Shown here one piece after another: positions 38,451 to 50,720 of a stretch of 64,000 nucleotides of DNA (position 1 is the stretch's first letter; every line of letters starts with the position of its first letter). This DNA is from Mytilus edulis (Eukaryota; Mollusca; Bivalvia; Mytilida; Mytilidae). Both the position numbers and the translations under genes were made by a program. The stretch spans positions 49,935,601 through 49,999,600 of the forward strand of contig NC_092356.1 of assembly GCF_963676685.1 (NCBI RefSeq). Direction: 5' to 3'. The notes under the pieces are model-generated. The model was given only the letters and a program-made list of their open reading frames with translations. It did not search any database and had not been told where the DNA came from.

Positions 38451-41400
38451 TTTAATCTTTAATAAAAACTAAATGCAATATTACCCAATTTGATATACCA
38501 TTGTACATCTGTTTGATATCATTGACTTTACCGGAATTTCTTAACTTGTATTCAAATCTGGCTGTGTTTAAATGCTAATAAAACTATTGCAATTTTAAAG
38601 TTTTTAATTGACAAAAAAATACAACATACAAGATTTATTTTTAGTTTCTTTTTAACATTTTATTCTTACATAATTAAATAATTTGACAATCATTTACACG
38701 AACTTTTTGTGAAAAAATACCAATTATCTAAGGTAAGGCATTATTTTTTTAAGGATTTTTGAGGATTTTTTTTTTTATTCTATGATAATATTTGTGCAAT
38801 GTTGAACATGATAGCCGTCATTAATCCAAATAAGTAATACAGTAGTTGTAATAAAAGTTATATTTTAGTCCTGCATAACTGATATTGACGAATTTAGAAG
38901 AGTTCGTCCATACATCGTTGTTCTTGAAACAATCATTATTAGTATACATGTAAGTTTCCTGACGTATAAGAGCCATTGAGGATGAGCTCCAGACTAGTAG
39001 CGTTTCGTTCGTTTGTTTGTTGGGAAAGGAGAGGAAATGCAACCGCTTGTACAGATAAACGACAGAATTACCATACAAGCATTTATAGTCAACACAATCA
39101 GAAACAGTTCCCATCGTTAGACGGGGAATATGAAGGCTTTCAAGAATGAACAAGTGACATGTCTAACTCGAACAGTTAGAAAACGGACTATCGACATCGA
39201 CCGCTTGTTCTTGATATTTGAAATTGTATGCATATATACGTATACGTTTATGATAGTGATGAGTTCTTGTGTCTGACAAAAACTAAATTCCTTCATGGTT
39301 ATATCTTGCCATACGTTTATATTGGTTTGTAAGGTGATTACTCAAAATCGTTATTTGAAAATCCTGTTTGTGAGATGTATATTCATTTCAATACAGAAAT
39401 TTCGTCTATATATTTCACAAGTGGATAACACGGAGAAGCTCTGAATGTCCATTACTCCCATTTTGTTTGGGTGTGAACCATCGATGTTGACAGCAATATC
39501 AAAGAATAAGATGATGATGGTAGAAAGAACTATGGGCGTCATGTGACAAATATTACATGCATATCGGACAATGAGTTGTCAATTTGTATGAAAAGATTTC
39601 CAATACAACCATATTATTGAGAAGGAATGTTTACATGCTATACTCTCGTACTAGTATTACAGGGTTCTAGTGGCGTTCACCTTAGACACACATCTTTTTA
39701 ACGATGTTTAAAAAAAAGACCGAACCAATTTAATGTCATATTTCCCTATTTTTTAAATATAACTAAAAGTCTTTCATCTGACAAGAATATCCCTATTTAG
39801 CGGACAAGTAATTTATTCTTTTTTCTGTTACTGAATACCAAGAAAGAAAAAAAAAATCCCGAAATTAATTTGAAACTTTGATACTCAAAAGTTTCCCAGC
39901 AAAATATTCACATCCCTTCGGGATAATTAGTGTTCGTCCAGTGGCATATATAACAATTGTGATGACGAATTCCTTCCTTTGTTCCAGAACAATCTTATTG
40001 AAATATAAATCTGTGATTTACTATGTCCACAACTTCAATGAACCAAAGCAAAAGTTATACATCGACCTGTTATTAGATCAAATTGGTTTTCTTCTTCTTC
40101 TTGTAGTCAATAGTCTATCGACATTCGATGATTACATACTGTTGGCATACATGAACTAGTCTATTTACAACACTTTTACCCCTATTTATTCAAAATATAT
40201 GTTTTTTTTCTTATGTTCAATGTATACATGTATATATTTTAAATTGCGCTATAGTTCCGTAACTTTCTATCCAGTCGTATAAACGAATCGTCGGCAAGTG
40301 CGTACATTTTTTTAAATCAATATTTCTGGTATGTTCCAATCTGTCCTTTACTTTTGACAATGAGTATATATGACATTTTCCCAAATTCACCCGTGGAAAA
40401 GATATTTAAATAGATTTTAATTTCATCAAATCTTATTTTTTGGGTATTATTTCTATTTTTATGAATAATATTCTTTACACCAGAAATGTTATTTATAAAC
40501 AAGCGTATGAGTTTGGTTATGACAAGTAAGACAGAGTTGTATATTATACATCTGATGGTTCAAAATGGAAAGTTAAAAGTTATCAGCCGTGTACACTGAT
40601 CAATACCTGCAGAAGTGAAACGATGCGTGAACTTGCAAGCCCGACAGGAAATCGCTTGAATACCTGGACGTGTCACCTCACACCCCTCACAATACCTTTG
40701 GAAGTAATACCTTTAGCCCTGCTGGTGATCAGAAGAGGGAAGATCAAAATATATTTGAAAACAGTTTATTACTTTAAAGAATTATGAACAAATTAGATTT
40801 TCGAAAACAATTTTCACGGAACACTTATTTATGATTTCAACTTTGACTTTTCACCTAATTCCAATATCAAGTTTAAAATCAACAGACCATGGTAATTTAA
40901 AGAATATTTTCCGTATCAAGTTAGTTAGTCGGATAAAACAACCGTACGTACGATTGACAAGATATCGACACGCAATTACGACTACATCGGTTACTGTAGT
41001 TTTGTTTCTTTGTGGTTTATAGACATATCATTTCATTAATCGGGAAAGAAGACAAAATGGCGGATAGCAGAGAATTGATACTCTAAATTTAAAATCGATG
41101 GTGATCACTTATCTAGCGGAATAAAACTTTAATATCTATGAATTTGAGCATTTTTATACAGAATGAACATAATATCAATTTTTGATTTTTTTGCGAAGTT
41201 TCCCTTTAAGGCAATGGTAGTTTACCGATGTTCAAATTCCATACATAAATTAATAAGACAAATCATGTTAATAACCAAAACTGATTGAATCGCACAAACT
41301 AAAATGAATAGTGCGAGAACGGGAGCGTTGACAGGAAAAGCATCTCTTGCTTTGCATTTATCATTCGCCATGTGAAGCCACATTCAGTCAAAAGATCAAA

Positions 41401-41699
41401 ATATGGAATATTATACAATCGGTATAATACAGTTCAGACATGTATTACCAATACTAGTACTGTACTTGAATACTTGGGCTGTACATGTGTATATTCTAAA
41501 GAATAAAAAATATTATACATTATCGTATACACAGCAAAATAACAACTGGTATCAGTCTTTAGGATAATTAAAAAGAGATGACACCAGAAAAATGATATTT
41601 TCATTTATTAATAGATTACGGTTCACATGTGACGGAACTCTCAGGTCAACATCTTTTCGGAACAAATATGCAATTTAACGATATTTGATATGACAGTTG

Positions 41700-41860
41700 A
41701 CTTCATTTTTAGAATTTTTGGTCCTCAATGCTCTTTAAGTTTGTACTCTATTTGGCGTTTTAAACATTTTTTTATTCGACAGTCACTGACGAGTCTTTTT
41801 AAGACGAAACGCGCGTCAGGCGTAAATATAAAATTTTGATCCTGGTATCTATGATGAGTT
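41700..41860 (+). repeat. ACGCGCGTCTGG-family repeat copy
   Basis: CCTCAATGCTCTTTAAGTTT, GTCACTGACGAGTC, ACGAAACGCGCGTCAGGCGT, ATCCTGGTATCTATGATG. Confidence 0.75.
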
Positions 41861-42240
41861 TATTTACACATGTATCATATTACGATTTAAGTGGTTTTGA
41901 ATTTATTGCTGATACGTTGTGTACGGAATCACTAATGCAAATGGTTTTTGCTTTGCCATGGAACTAAAGGTTCATTGATATTATTATTATACTTCACGTA
42001 TAAATGCCAGCTTATGATTGTATAATACGAGATAAACAATTTACTATATCCAATGGCTGAGCGGGAGACAATTTTTGGAATGTCACTCTGTCATGCAGAC
42101 CAATCAAAAATCGATAGTTTGAAGAACAGTAAATTGACATCAAATGACTAAAGACAATGCCTAAGTTTTACTTTTTGGCTCAGAATGTTCCCATTAATAT
42201 CCCTCGAGAAAAAAAAACCGCTGTCAACCTTGTAAAACCA

Positions 42241-42700
42241 CTGTTTTTAATGACAAATTATTAAATAACAACATAACATCTTTAAAAAGATAAATTTTAT
42301 TTATTTCTATTATAAACCTTGACTTTATTTCCATTCACAAAATAATAAACACATATCGAAATGAATAATTTTATGTGTAACACAAGACACCTTCAGCAAC
42401 AATCAATATTTATGAAAATATAAAATAGAGTATGCCTTACTTTACTGTAAACATTCATAAAATCGTCATTTATTCTTATCCATAATATGACATTTCATTG
42501 CTGTCAATTTTCTTTGGAATCTGAGACAATATTGATGCAAAATACTATCTGAGAAATTCTCGACTATAAATTCATATTCCTTTTTCATTATAGAACATGC
42601 AGCTATTGGAACATTTTTAAAGTTCGCTCCTCTCAGTGGTACGTCTTTATGAAATGCCTAAAACTATGTTGGAATGTAACTTCATCATATTTTCTAAATG
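42241..42700 (-). repeat. Gene A 3' flank duplicated at 6836-7312
   Basis: Downstream of the gene A stop codon; partner of the left duplicated block. Several AATAAA-type hexamers occur on the minus strand, so the gene A polyadenylation site may lie here, but I cannot pick one. Confidence 0.6.
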
Positions 42701-42719
42701 AATGCATTTTTTTACATAA

Positions 42720-42913
42720 ATAAGGCCGTTAGTTTTCTCGTTTGAATTGTTTTACATTGTCTTATCGGAGCCTTTTATAGCCGACTATGCGGTATGGGCT
42801 TTGCTCATTGTTGAAGGCCGTATGGTGACCTGTAGTTGTTAATTTCTGTGTCATTTTGGTCTTTTGTGGATAGTTGTCTCATTGGCAATCATACCACATC
42901 TTCTTTTTTATAT
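42720..42913 (+). repeat. Dispersed repeat ending ATACCACATCTTCTTTTTTA
   Basis: AAGGCCGTTAGTTTTCTCG, GACTATGCGGTATGGGCTTT, TTGTCTCATTGGCAATCATA. Inserted at the junction of the two duplicated blocks, since the two flanks are adjacent to different insertions in the other copy. Another copy is at 60195-60385. Confidence 0.75.
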
Positions 42914-43189
42914 GTGTGTAATAGTTCCTTTAAAAAAAAAATCATATGCATTTCATTCATACAAGGCTTTACAATAAAGACATGATTAAAAAAGTTTAAA
43001 TATATATTGAAATGAAATGCAATAGAATTGAAGTGATTTAATTCATACAGTACGCACAAGTTTAATATAGTTTATGAAAACCTAGTACATATTTTCTCAT
43101 TTCTAATTATTCAGATGATTTTATTTTCATATATGTACAATTATCAATTTAGTTCTTAAATGATAATGAGTATCTAATCTGTTATACAA

Positions 43190-46100
43190 TCAACTGCTAT
43201 CTAAGTTACTTAGAGTAGAACCAAAGTCATGTTGAACATTTACAAATTCTGAATACATATTCCCGTGATATTGTATATTTTCTTCTTCTAAAGGTCTTTG
43301 TTGAACTATATTATGAGTTGAGGACGGTGTGAACATCTTTTCTTGATCTGTAGATGATGATAAAGGCACTTCGTGTTGTAGAAGATGATCGGGTGTGATA
43401 TATAAAAGTTCTTGAACGAGTGGTGTACCGGCTTGTGTCGGCAATGACATTTCAATATTAGCCTTGTTTGAATCTGATTCTGTGAATACAAGAATGTAAG
43501 AATATGAACAAACAATTTGCTTTTTTTCATATAATGTTGAATGGTAAGTTATTCGATCCCTTAATTTAAATTATAGCAATTTTGAATTTTAAGTTGATAT
43601 TGTATAGGTGGTAAAGCGATGGTTATTATTTTGTTTAACTTCACGTAAAGGGTAACTGATATATCTAAACAAAAATATTGACAGAAAAATTGAAAAAAAA
43701 ACACAACCACCGATACCCAATATACAAATAACCATGGTCCAGACAGACATTAACAAGCGAATGGAGATAATCAGAATGGAGCATATTCGAAACATGGGTG
43801 CACATACATTTTTTCCCTTAGAATAACTTTATCAAGAAAACCAACAGAATTGTACATTTCTGGGAAAGTGAAGAATTTGGATAGGATGATTTATTTTTAC
43901 GAGTATTTTTGTAATAATCAGTGTGATACTAAAAAAAATAAGCTTTTCTTATACTATGAACAAAAATCTGATATGCTAATTACGTTGACCTTTCTTATAT
44001 ACATCTTGTTGTTGTGTAAATATATTGGCTTGATTAAGTTGTTTCACAATAACATAATAATTTAACGTTTGTATTTGTACCACGCAAATATATCAGTTTA
44101 CACATAAATAGTTTATATTGTTTTGTAATAACATTTTCAGTATAAGTTAAAAGCCTAAAATCATTAGTATCATTACCAACATACCAAGTTCATATTCAAA
44201 TGGTTTTATATGCGCCACATTCCTTTCGCATTCAAATGAGGATTTGTGATCTTGAGCTTTTGTCGTATATAGACATTCTGCCTGCTCAACATTTATCTTC
44301 ACATCTGGTAACTCTGATGAGTAAGATTGAACTCCAATAGATATTCCAGAGTCTGCCGAGTCAGACAGCAAGGGTTTGTTGTTTCCTTTAGTTGTATCTA
44401 AGGAAGTATCTTGTCCTTTGTCTACAATAAAGTAAGAAAAACATACACTTTTGGAAAAGATTATTTATTAAGTTAAAACTAGATGTATCAAAGCGACACG
44501 AATGGTCCCGTCTCAAAATGTTGAAAAATCTGCAATTTCATTTACAAATGTGAATTATACACAAACATGATGGTAGTCTCACATTTCAAAAATCAGCTGA
44601 AAATCTAGAGGCGTATAAAAAAAAAGTCTGTATAACTGTGATTTTCAACAATTTTCAAAGTTGTTAACCCTCAATTTTGACAAAAATTAGCGGAGCTAAA
44701 CGAAATTTAGACTAGATCTGCAACTCTTCATAGTTAGTTCACATACAAAAAATCAGCCCAATATCTGAAAGTATTTGAAAACAAGTCCGTATAAATGCGA
44801 TTTTTCAAAAATTTATAAAAGTCCAAAGCCCAAAATTACGGCAAAAATTATCCGAGTGAAACAATACTTAAACTTGATCTGTAACTCATCATCTGTAACT
44901 CACATACCAAAAATCAGCCCCAATATCTGAAAGCGTTTAGAAAAAAAAGTCCGTTTAACTGTGATTTTCAACAATTTATCAAAGTCCATAGCCCGTAATT
45001 TCGGCAAAAAATTAGCCAAGCAGAACAAAACTTAAACTTGATCTGTCACTCATCTTGGTTAACTCACATGCCAAAAATTATCCCAATATCTGAAAGCGTT
45101 TAGAGAAAAAGTCCGTATAAGTGTGAGTTTCAACAATTTATCAAAGTCCAAAGCCCGTAATTTCGGTAAAAATTAGCGGAGTGGAACGAAACTTAAACTT
45201 GATCTGTAACTCATCATGGTTAACTCACATATCAAAAATCAGGCCAATATCTGAAAGCGTTTAGAAAAAACACCTGTATAATAGTATGTTGCGGAATGAC
45301 GGAATGACGGAATTTCGGAATTATGAAATTACGGAATTTCAGGATAACAGAATTACGGTAAAACTATATGGCACCGACAACTTTGTTACGGGGCCATAGA
45401 AATTCATCGTTGAATTATTTATTTTGATAAACTTTTAATATAAATTGCTACGAATCCTTTTTTACCACAACTTTTTGGAATTTTGGATCCAGAATGCTCT
45501 TCAACTATGTACTTGCTTGGCTTTATAAAAAATTTGATATGAGCGTCACTGATGAGTCTTATGTAGACAAAACGCGCGTCTGGCGTACTAAATTATAATC
45601 CTTGTACCTTTGATAACTATTTACCGAATATATAAAAATAAAAAAAGCCGAAACAAAGTAAAGTGAAAATTAACAGGTGTCAGAAGTATAATAATTCAAA
45701 ATCGTAGAATATAGGGAAATATGAAAAACTATTTAACAGCTTAAGAATTTGCCACTTGATAAGAGACTTATCATTTTGTATTTTCATTGGAGTTCGGTAT
45801 TTTTGCTATTTAACTTTTTAAGTAAAAATGGATTATTGATATATGAATTATAAATACCTTTTCTACATTTTCCCAACACATCTTATTTTTTGCATGCACA
45901 GATTATTACAACTAAGCTAACCACAGCTACCACCGTTATAACCCATCTATGAGAGAAAAATTAAAATAATAAAACCTCTCCCTTCATCATAGGTGGTGCA
46001 TTAGAACAATGTATTCCAAATTGATAAAATGAAAAAGAAGTACTCTAAATCTCATGTTTTCACAATTGTTTCCTGCAGAAAGACATATAGTTCTCTACAA

Positions 46101-49100
46101 ATAGCATATGCTTCTTAAAATAAATGATGCTTAACTTCATTGTAACTTTAATAAAATTCTTCAAAGTTGTTTTCGAAATTACATAAGACTTTATGTATGA
46201 GCATTAAGTTAACAAATAAAAAAACACTCAGATCTCTGAATTCTATCTTTATATTTTGTTCTCAAATTTTATATTATATCATGTATATAATATATTAATT
46301 GTTATGTTATTAACTAATTTTATGAAGCAGTCATATAGATATAATTACATACCTCCCAATTTTCCATTCATTTTCTTCAGGATGACTTTTTGCTTTATGT
46401 CCTGAAATTATCGAAAAAAAAATTGGTAAAGTTTTGTTTGTTTCCTAAACATGCTTGCAATTTGTTTAACCTTTAGCCGCATGGTATGTATATGAAGACG
46501 AAAGTATGTTGCTCAACTGTAGTAGAACTGTAGAAAGCATTGAGAAACCTTTTTTTAAAGGTGGCTGGTTTTGCTATTATAAACAATGAGAGCAAACTAA
46601 AAATGATAACGGGACTAGAGTTACTGATATTCAAGATTTTCGTACCCTTGTGGATTTTGATGGTGATTTTGTTATTTTCAGTATGTTTTCTAAACGATTT
46701 GCTGAAAGTCAAGAGAAATTGGTTTAAACAGATACCTTATTTCCAAACATTCCAAATTATTTGCATTTTTTCTGCAGGTAACTATTACTTTATGAATGGT
46801 ACGCCAATGACATTTATTTTAACTATTAAACTTATAGGATAGAAATGTAAGTTAAAATTACCTGTATCGTTTGTTTGTCTTGAAAATGGTATCACAACTG
46901 CGTCTTTAAGTGGTTTTAGATTGTTGAATTGGTGTGCATCCCTTGAAAGAAAAGTATTTATAATGATACTACTAATAATCATTCATATAATTAAGGAATG
47001 ACTGTAATATTTTTTCTGTCTATGAAGAAATAACATAAAAAATTTGGTGCACACTGAATAACGCGCGTAGCGGGTTATTTAACAGTGTGCACCACATTTT
47101 TTATGTTATTTCGAATAGACAGAAAAAATATTACAGTCATTTCTTATAATTTAATTCTAAATTCCATTTTGAACCGTTGAAAACCTTGAAAAAACGTTGA
47201 TGACGTCACGGTCACATGACTAAATTATGTCTATGGTCTGATAACAAAATAACGTCAGCCAACCAGAAGACGCGTTACATCCAAAATTAAATTATTGAAA
47301 CATCCCTTTCAAATAATCTTTACCATTGGTAAACAAATACGACAGCTTTGTTATCAGTATTTGACAAAACTGGTACAGATATTCGCTGCACAGTTCGTTT
47401 GGCTGCCAATTTAATTCGTAATAAATAAATTTTGTAAGGTTGCCAATGAGACAACGTCCTACAAAAGACTAGTTTTGATATCGTAGTGCTGACTTGTAGT
47501 GTAGAAAACATATTTTAAGATATGTTCGGTAACATATAAATATGTTTTTAAACAAATTGAAGGTTTAATCTTTATTCTAAGTTCATAAAGTGTTCATTGG
47601 TTACACACCAACAAACAACAAAAAACTGATCACAAAGTTTTCTTACCTTGAATCTACACATGAACCATTTAGTGTCAATCTAGTTCCTGTTGGACATGTA
47701 CCTTCAAACAATTGACAATTACAGCCATTGTATCCGAAGTAGTTTCTGTCTGTGTCGCATATGCATGGAGCTCTACAACCAGATCTTGGCAAATAGTCAA
47801 CTCTCTTAGACTCTACAAAAGTTAAATAGTATCAAATCAATAGACTCAATATTGAGGTAAAGAAAAAAAAAGAAAAAAAGGGGGGGGGGGCAAGAAAATG
47901 GTTTGATCTTCATCATCGAATGCTATGCTTTACAATGCCAAAAATTAAATTGTAGTTTTGAAAGAACAAATCAAATGTTTTCTCATTGGCTTATAGTTCA
48001 TTTGTTAAAATAGAAAATGATACTTAAACTATCAGCAATTGTCGTTTTTAACTTTTTACGAAACAAGGTTCATGCACTGGTATAATCTGGAGCAATCTAA
48101 GATGTTTACTTAAATATATTTTTTTACAAGTTGTGGTTCAAAAGCCTTTAAGGAGGTTGATAATAAAGGAAACAGTAGTATATCGCTGTTCAATAGTTAT
48201 AATTGAATTGGAATCACAACCTTTTGGAATTTAATGCAGAATGGGCATAATGCTTACCGAATTAGGGTTTCTCAGATGCTTTTCCAAGTCACAATTATCT
48301 AAAAGACTTCTAGCAAATTCGCACACATGTCTATAACAACCCTTTTAAATTCAATTAATTCATGTCAAAAGACGTTCCCGAATATGAATGGTCAATAACA
48401 GCTTTATCAAATCTCTATTGATTGGAGAGACTTCCGTGAATATACCAAATTAGAATGACTATGTTTTTTAAAGAATTTAATTTTTTATTGTCAAATGTTT
48501 GGGTATAAGGTTTCGAATAATTATGGTTGATATGTGCATTTCTCCAGTATTATCGTTCTTACAGAAGGAAACAAGAAAGACACAAATTAGTGGGCTTAAC
48601 TTTATCATCATGATAAATGAAAGTGTGTATAAACTTACCGATCGGACAGGAATCGTACTTAGTGCAAGGGTGAACACTATCAGAATTGGTCTCATCCGCT
48701 AACCATGTAGAACCTATACACTTCATACATTTATCTTCACCAAAATCACTGGTGCATTTTTCCACGTAGTATCCTTAAACACAAAAGACATATTATCAAG
48801 AATTGAAAAATATGATGATAAAAAATAGTTATGTTATTATTCACGACAATACAAAGTTACAAAAAGAAAGTATAGAATAAAACTTATTCAACCTAACTAA
48901 ATCGTCTAATATCTTGTCCCGAAGATACTAAGCTTAAGAATGTCAAGTAAAAGACAACTCGTCTGAAATTGCAAATTGCCGTATAATTTATCACTGCCAA
49001 CTAATAACAACAAATATCTCTGAAAAATTAATATGTATGTGGCAATTAATGCTAAACCAAAACAATTGAAAAACATGTCCGTTGACAGCTTGAGATAGAA

Positions 49101-50720
49101 TAAAAAAAAACTTTTAATGAAATTTACGGAAATAAGAGTTAACTACCTGCTGTACAGTTTTTCTCTAACTTCTTACAGCAATAATGATCTTGTTCAGTTT
49201 TGTTCTTCCAGGATGACCGCACAATGTAATTCTTTGGACATTGTTTATCCGTGTTCATTGCCAGGCCTAACACTGGTAATATGCACAAGAGGAGGAACAT
49301 GCGAGATATATTCTGATTCTAAAAGAGATAGACAACAAAACAGTAATTTCAAAAATTCACTGTTGTTATATCATGAATACATTTATTTAATCAGTAGTAC
49401 TTTATTCGGTCAGCTATTATGTTTGTTATGAAGTTTTGACAAACATTTTTTGCAACTTTTTGTTTTTCAGTGCTCATCAACTCCGTCATTTATAACTTTG
49501 ATAGGAGAACAACTTGTGATTTTTTAAATAAACGAAACGCATGCCTAGTGTACTGGTATCTTTGATGAATATGTTTTCATATCTAGTAAAAAGTGTCACT
49601 TCACGGAAACACGAGGCAAATCCGGTAATCTTGTCAGACTGTTTGTTGGCATAAACTCTGTATGTTGTGGGTAATAGACTCAATGAAGAAAATTCCGAGG
49701 TATATAACATTTAATTTATAGACTAGGATAGATGGAATGAGACTTCTCACAGTAGATGGAATAAAATGATATCGTACAAATCAAACGTATAAAAGGCGGG
49801 ATTTTTTTTTTTTTATTAAAAACGGATTTGTCATATTAACTCTAATAAATTAATACATTTTTAAGTTGCTTATGTAAGTTAAAATATAACAATCTACTAG
49901 GTCGCTCAATTAATATCTACATTTCGTTTTCAATCTTCCATACCCAATATATTTGCTGTCGATTTAAGTATAATGTTAAGAGTTCGATTGAAAGAATTCC
50001 AGCATTTTTGAAAAAGGAGTCGGAAAATATAACAAAATTAATCTAAACAACTTGTTTGGCCAAAATGCAGAATGATATTTAGTCATTGGAATCTAATAAG
50101 ACGAAACACTTTGGAGCAACGAATGTATGCCTTCGATCCTAATGAATTAATATATAATTCAAATAAATAACGTATTTGGGATCAGTTTTCTCATTTTTCT
50201 GTTCTTTAGTAGAAAAGAAAAAGGGTTACCGGAGACCAACTTACAAATCTTATACTTGTCATGTTTAACATTCATTTCTGTATATCGCATACAGTAGCAA
50301 AGTAAATGACTAAAAACATTGAGTAAAGTCTATTAATAATATAGTGGAAATCCAAGATCTATATATAAGTTAAACTTACTATATATAGATCTTGGATTTC
50401 CACTATAAAATGAAATTGTTGTACATATATATAAGTTAAACTTACGATATATATGTACAACAATTTCATTTTCAAAATCATCACGCTATAGTTTTAAAGA
50501 TTGAATGGGGGAAAAAATCAATAAAAAAAAAATGTAAAATTCATTGAAGTAAATAATATGAAATAATAATTAAAAAACAAAATACCTAAAAGGTTAAAGT
50601 TTTAACCACACCTGAATCACATGTCTTGAATGAGTCACCTTTTAATATGACATTAAAGTTCGTTATTGCATTTACAGATTCTTTCAATCGGAATGAATGA
50701 GTTTGAATATTTACCTTCAT
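43190..50720 (-). CDS. TNFR-like receptor, gene A, with in-frame stop after the membrane segment
   Basis: Paralogue of gene B on the same strand. Exons: 50715-50720, 49147-49318, 48639-48773, 47647-47812, 46862-46941, 46353-46401, 45858-45946, 44185-44421, 43190-43479. The ectodomain has the same layout: signal peptide (MFLLLCILPVLGLA), CP.NYI, CCKK, C.AG.YVEKC, C.KC, a Trp-containing loop, and the third module C..PCIC ... CNCQLF. The fourth exon is 166 nt and the membrane exon 89 nt, identical to gene B in length and phase. The helix runs from about residue 204 to 221. A TAA at 45883-45885 follows Lys-Lys directly and would give a 223-residue, almost tail-less protein. Read through, the frame stays open for 408 codons and both tail exons match gene B or copy C. 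Either this is a tail-less (decoy-like) receptor, or the allele is damaged, or the base is an assembly error. Confidence 0.7.
44480..45365. mobile_element. Second pearl-like element: ~160-bp tandem core plus ACGGAA tract
   Basis: The block TGATTTTCAACAATTT recurs at about 44637, 44798, 44957 and 45122 (spacings 159-165), with CAATATCTGAAAGCGTTTAG and GCCCGTAATTTCGGCAAAAA in each unit. A GGAATGACGGAATT tract follows at 45292-45358. It lies in the gene A intron between the membrane exon and the first tail exon. Confidence 0.6.
45460..45620 (+). repeat. ACGCGCGTCTGG dispersed repeat copy
   Basis: TTTGGATCCAGAATGCTCTT, TATGAGCGTCACTGATGAGT, ACAAAACGCGCGTCTGGCGT, ATCCTTGTACCTTTGATAAC. Confidence 0.8.
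45858..45946 (-). CDS. Membrane-spanning exon of gene A containing TAA
   Basis: Acceptor ag at 45947-45948 and donor gt at 45856-45857. The exon enters in phase 2 and leaves in phase 1, exactly like the gene B membrane exon at 23828-23916. Codons 2-19 encode a hydrophobic run starting WVITVVAVVSLVVII, then Cys-Ala-Cys-Lys-Lys and TAA. Eight sense codons follow before the donor (DVLGKCRK), basic like the gene B juxtamembrane residues. The stop therefore cannot be explained by a wrong frame choice. Confidence 0.75.
46990..47150. mobile_element. Palindromic MITE-like unit in gene A intron
   Basis: Arms of about 65-70 bp: AATGACTGTAATATTTTTTC, GTCTAT, GAAATAACATAAAAAAT, TGGTGCACACTG, and their inverse, around AACGCGCGTAGCGGGTTA. 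A TTAA precedes the left arm. Confidence 0.6.
49440..49570 (+). repeat. Diverged ACGCGCGTCTGG-family copy
   Basis: CAGTGCTCATCAACTC, TTTATAACTTTGATAGGAG, AAACGAAACGCATGCCTAGT, GTACTGGTATCTTTGATGA. Adjacent to exon 2 of gene A. Confidence 0.5.
50340..50407. repeat. Perfect hairpin 1 (28-bp arms)
   Basis: Arm TATAGTGGAAATCCAAGATC plus TATATATA (50340-50367), loop AGTTAAACTTAC, inverse arm 50380-50407. In gene A intron 1. Confidence 0.9.
50407..50472. repeat. Perfect hairpin 2 (26-bp arms), same loop as hairpin 1
   Basis: Arm AAAATGAAATTGTTGTACAT plus ATATAT (50407-50432), loop AAGTTAAACTTACG, inverse arm 50447-50472. It starts on the last base of hairpin 1. Confidence 0.9.

Larger units (their letters stand above)
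34218..41209. mobile_element. Possible large TTAA-bordered inverted-repeat element between genes B and A
   Basis: TTAA-AGGGAAATTCCGCG at 34218 is matched in inverse at 41190-41209 (CGAAGTTTCCCTTTAA); further in, both arms have ATTATGTTCAT(C/T). The match is imperfect and short, so the ends could be unrelated members of one family. Confidence 0.3.

Noticed and set aside
38821-39153. 110-codon minus-strand ORF
   Set aside because: No signal peptide, domain or convincing splice sites; could be a remnant, but I cannot support a gene.
46540-46842. 100-codon plus-strand ORF with hydrophobic stretches
   Set aside because: Lies in an intron of gene A, antisense, AT-rich composition, no domain or splice context.
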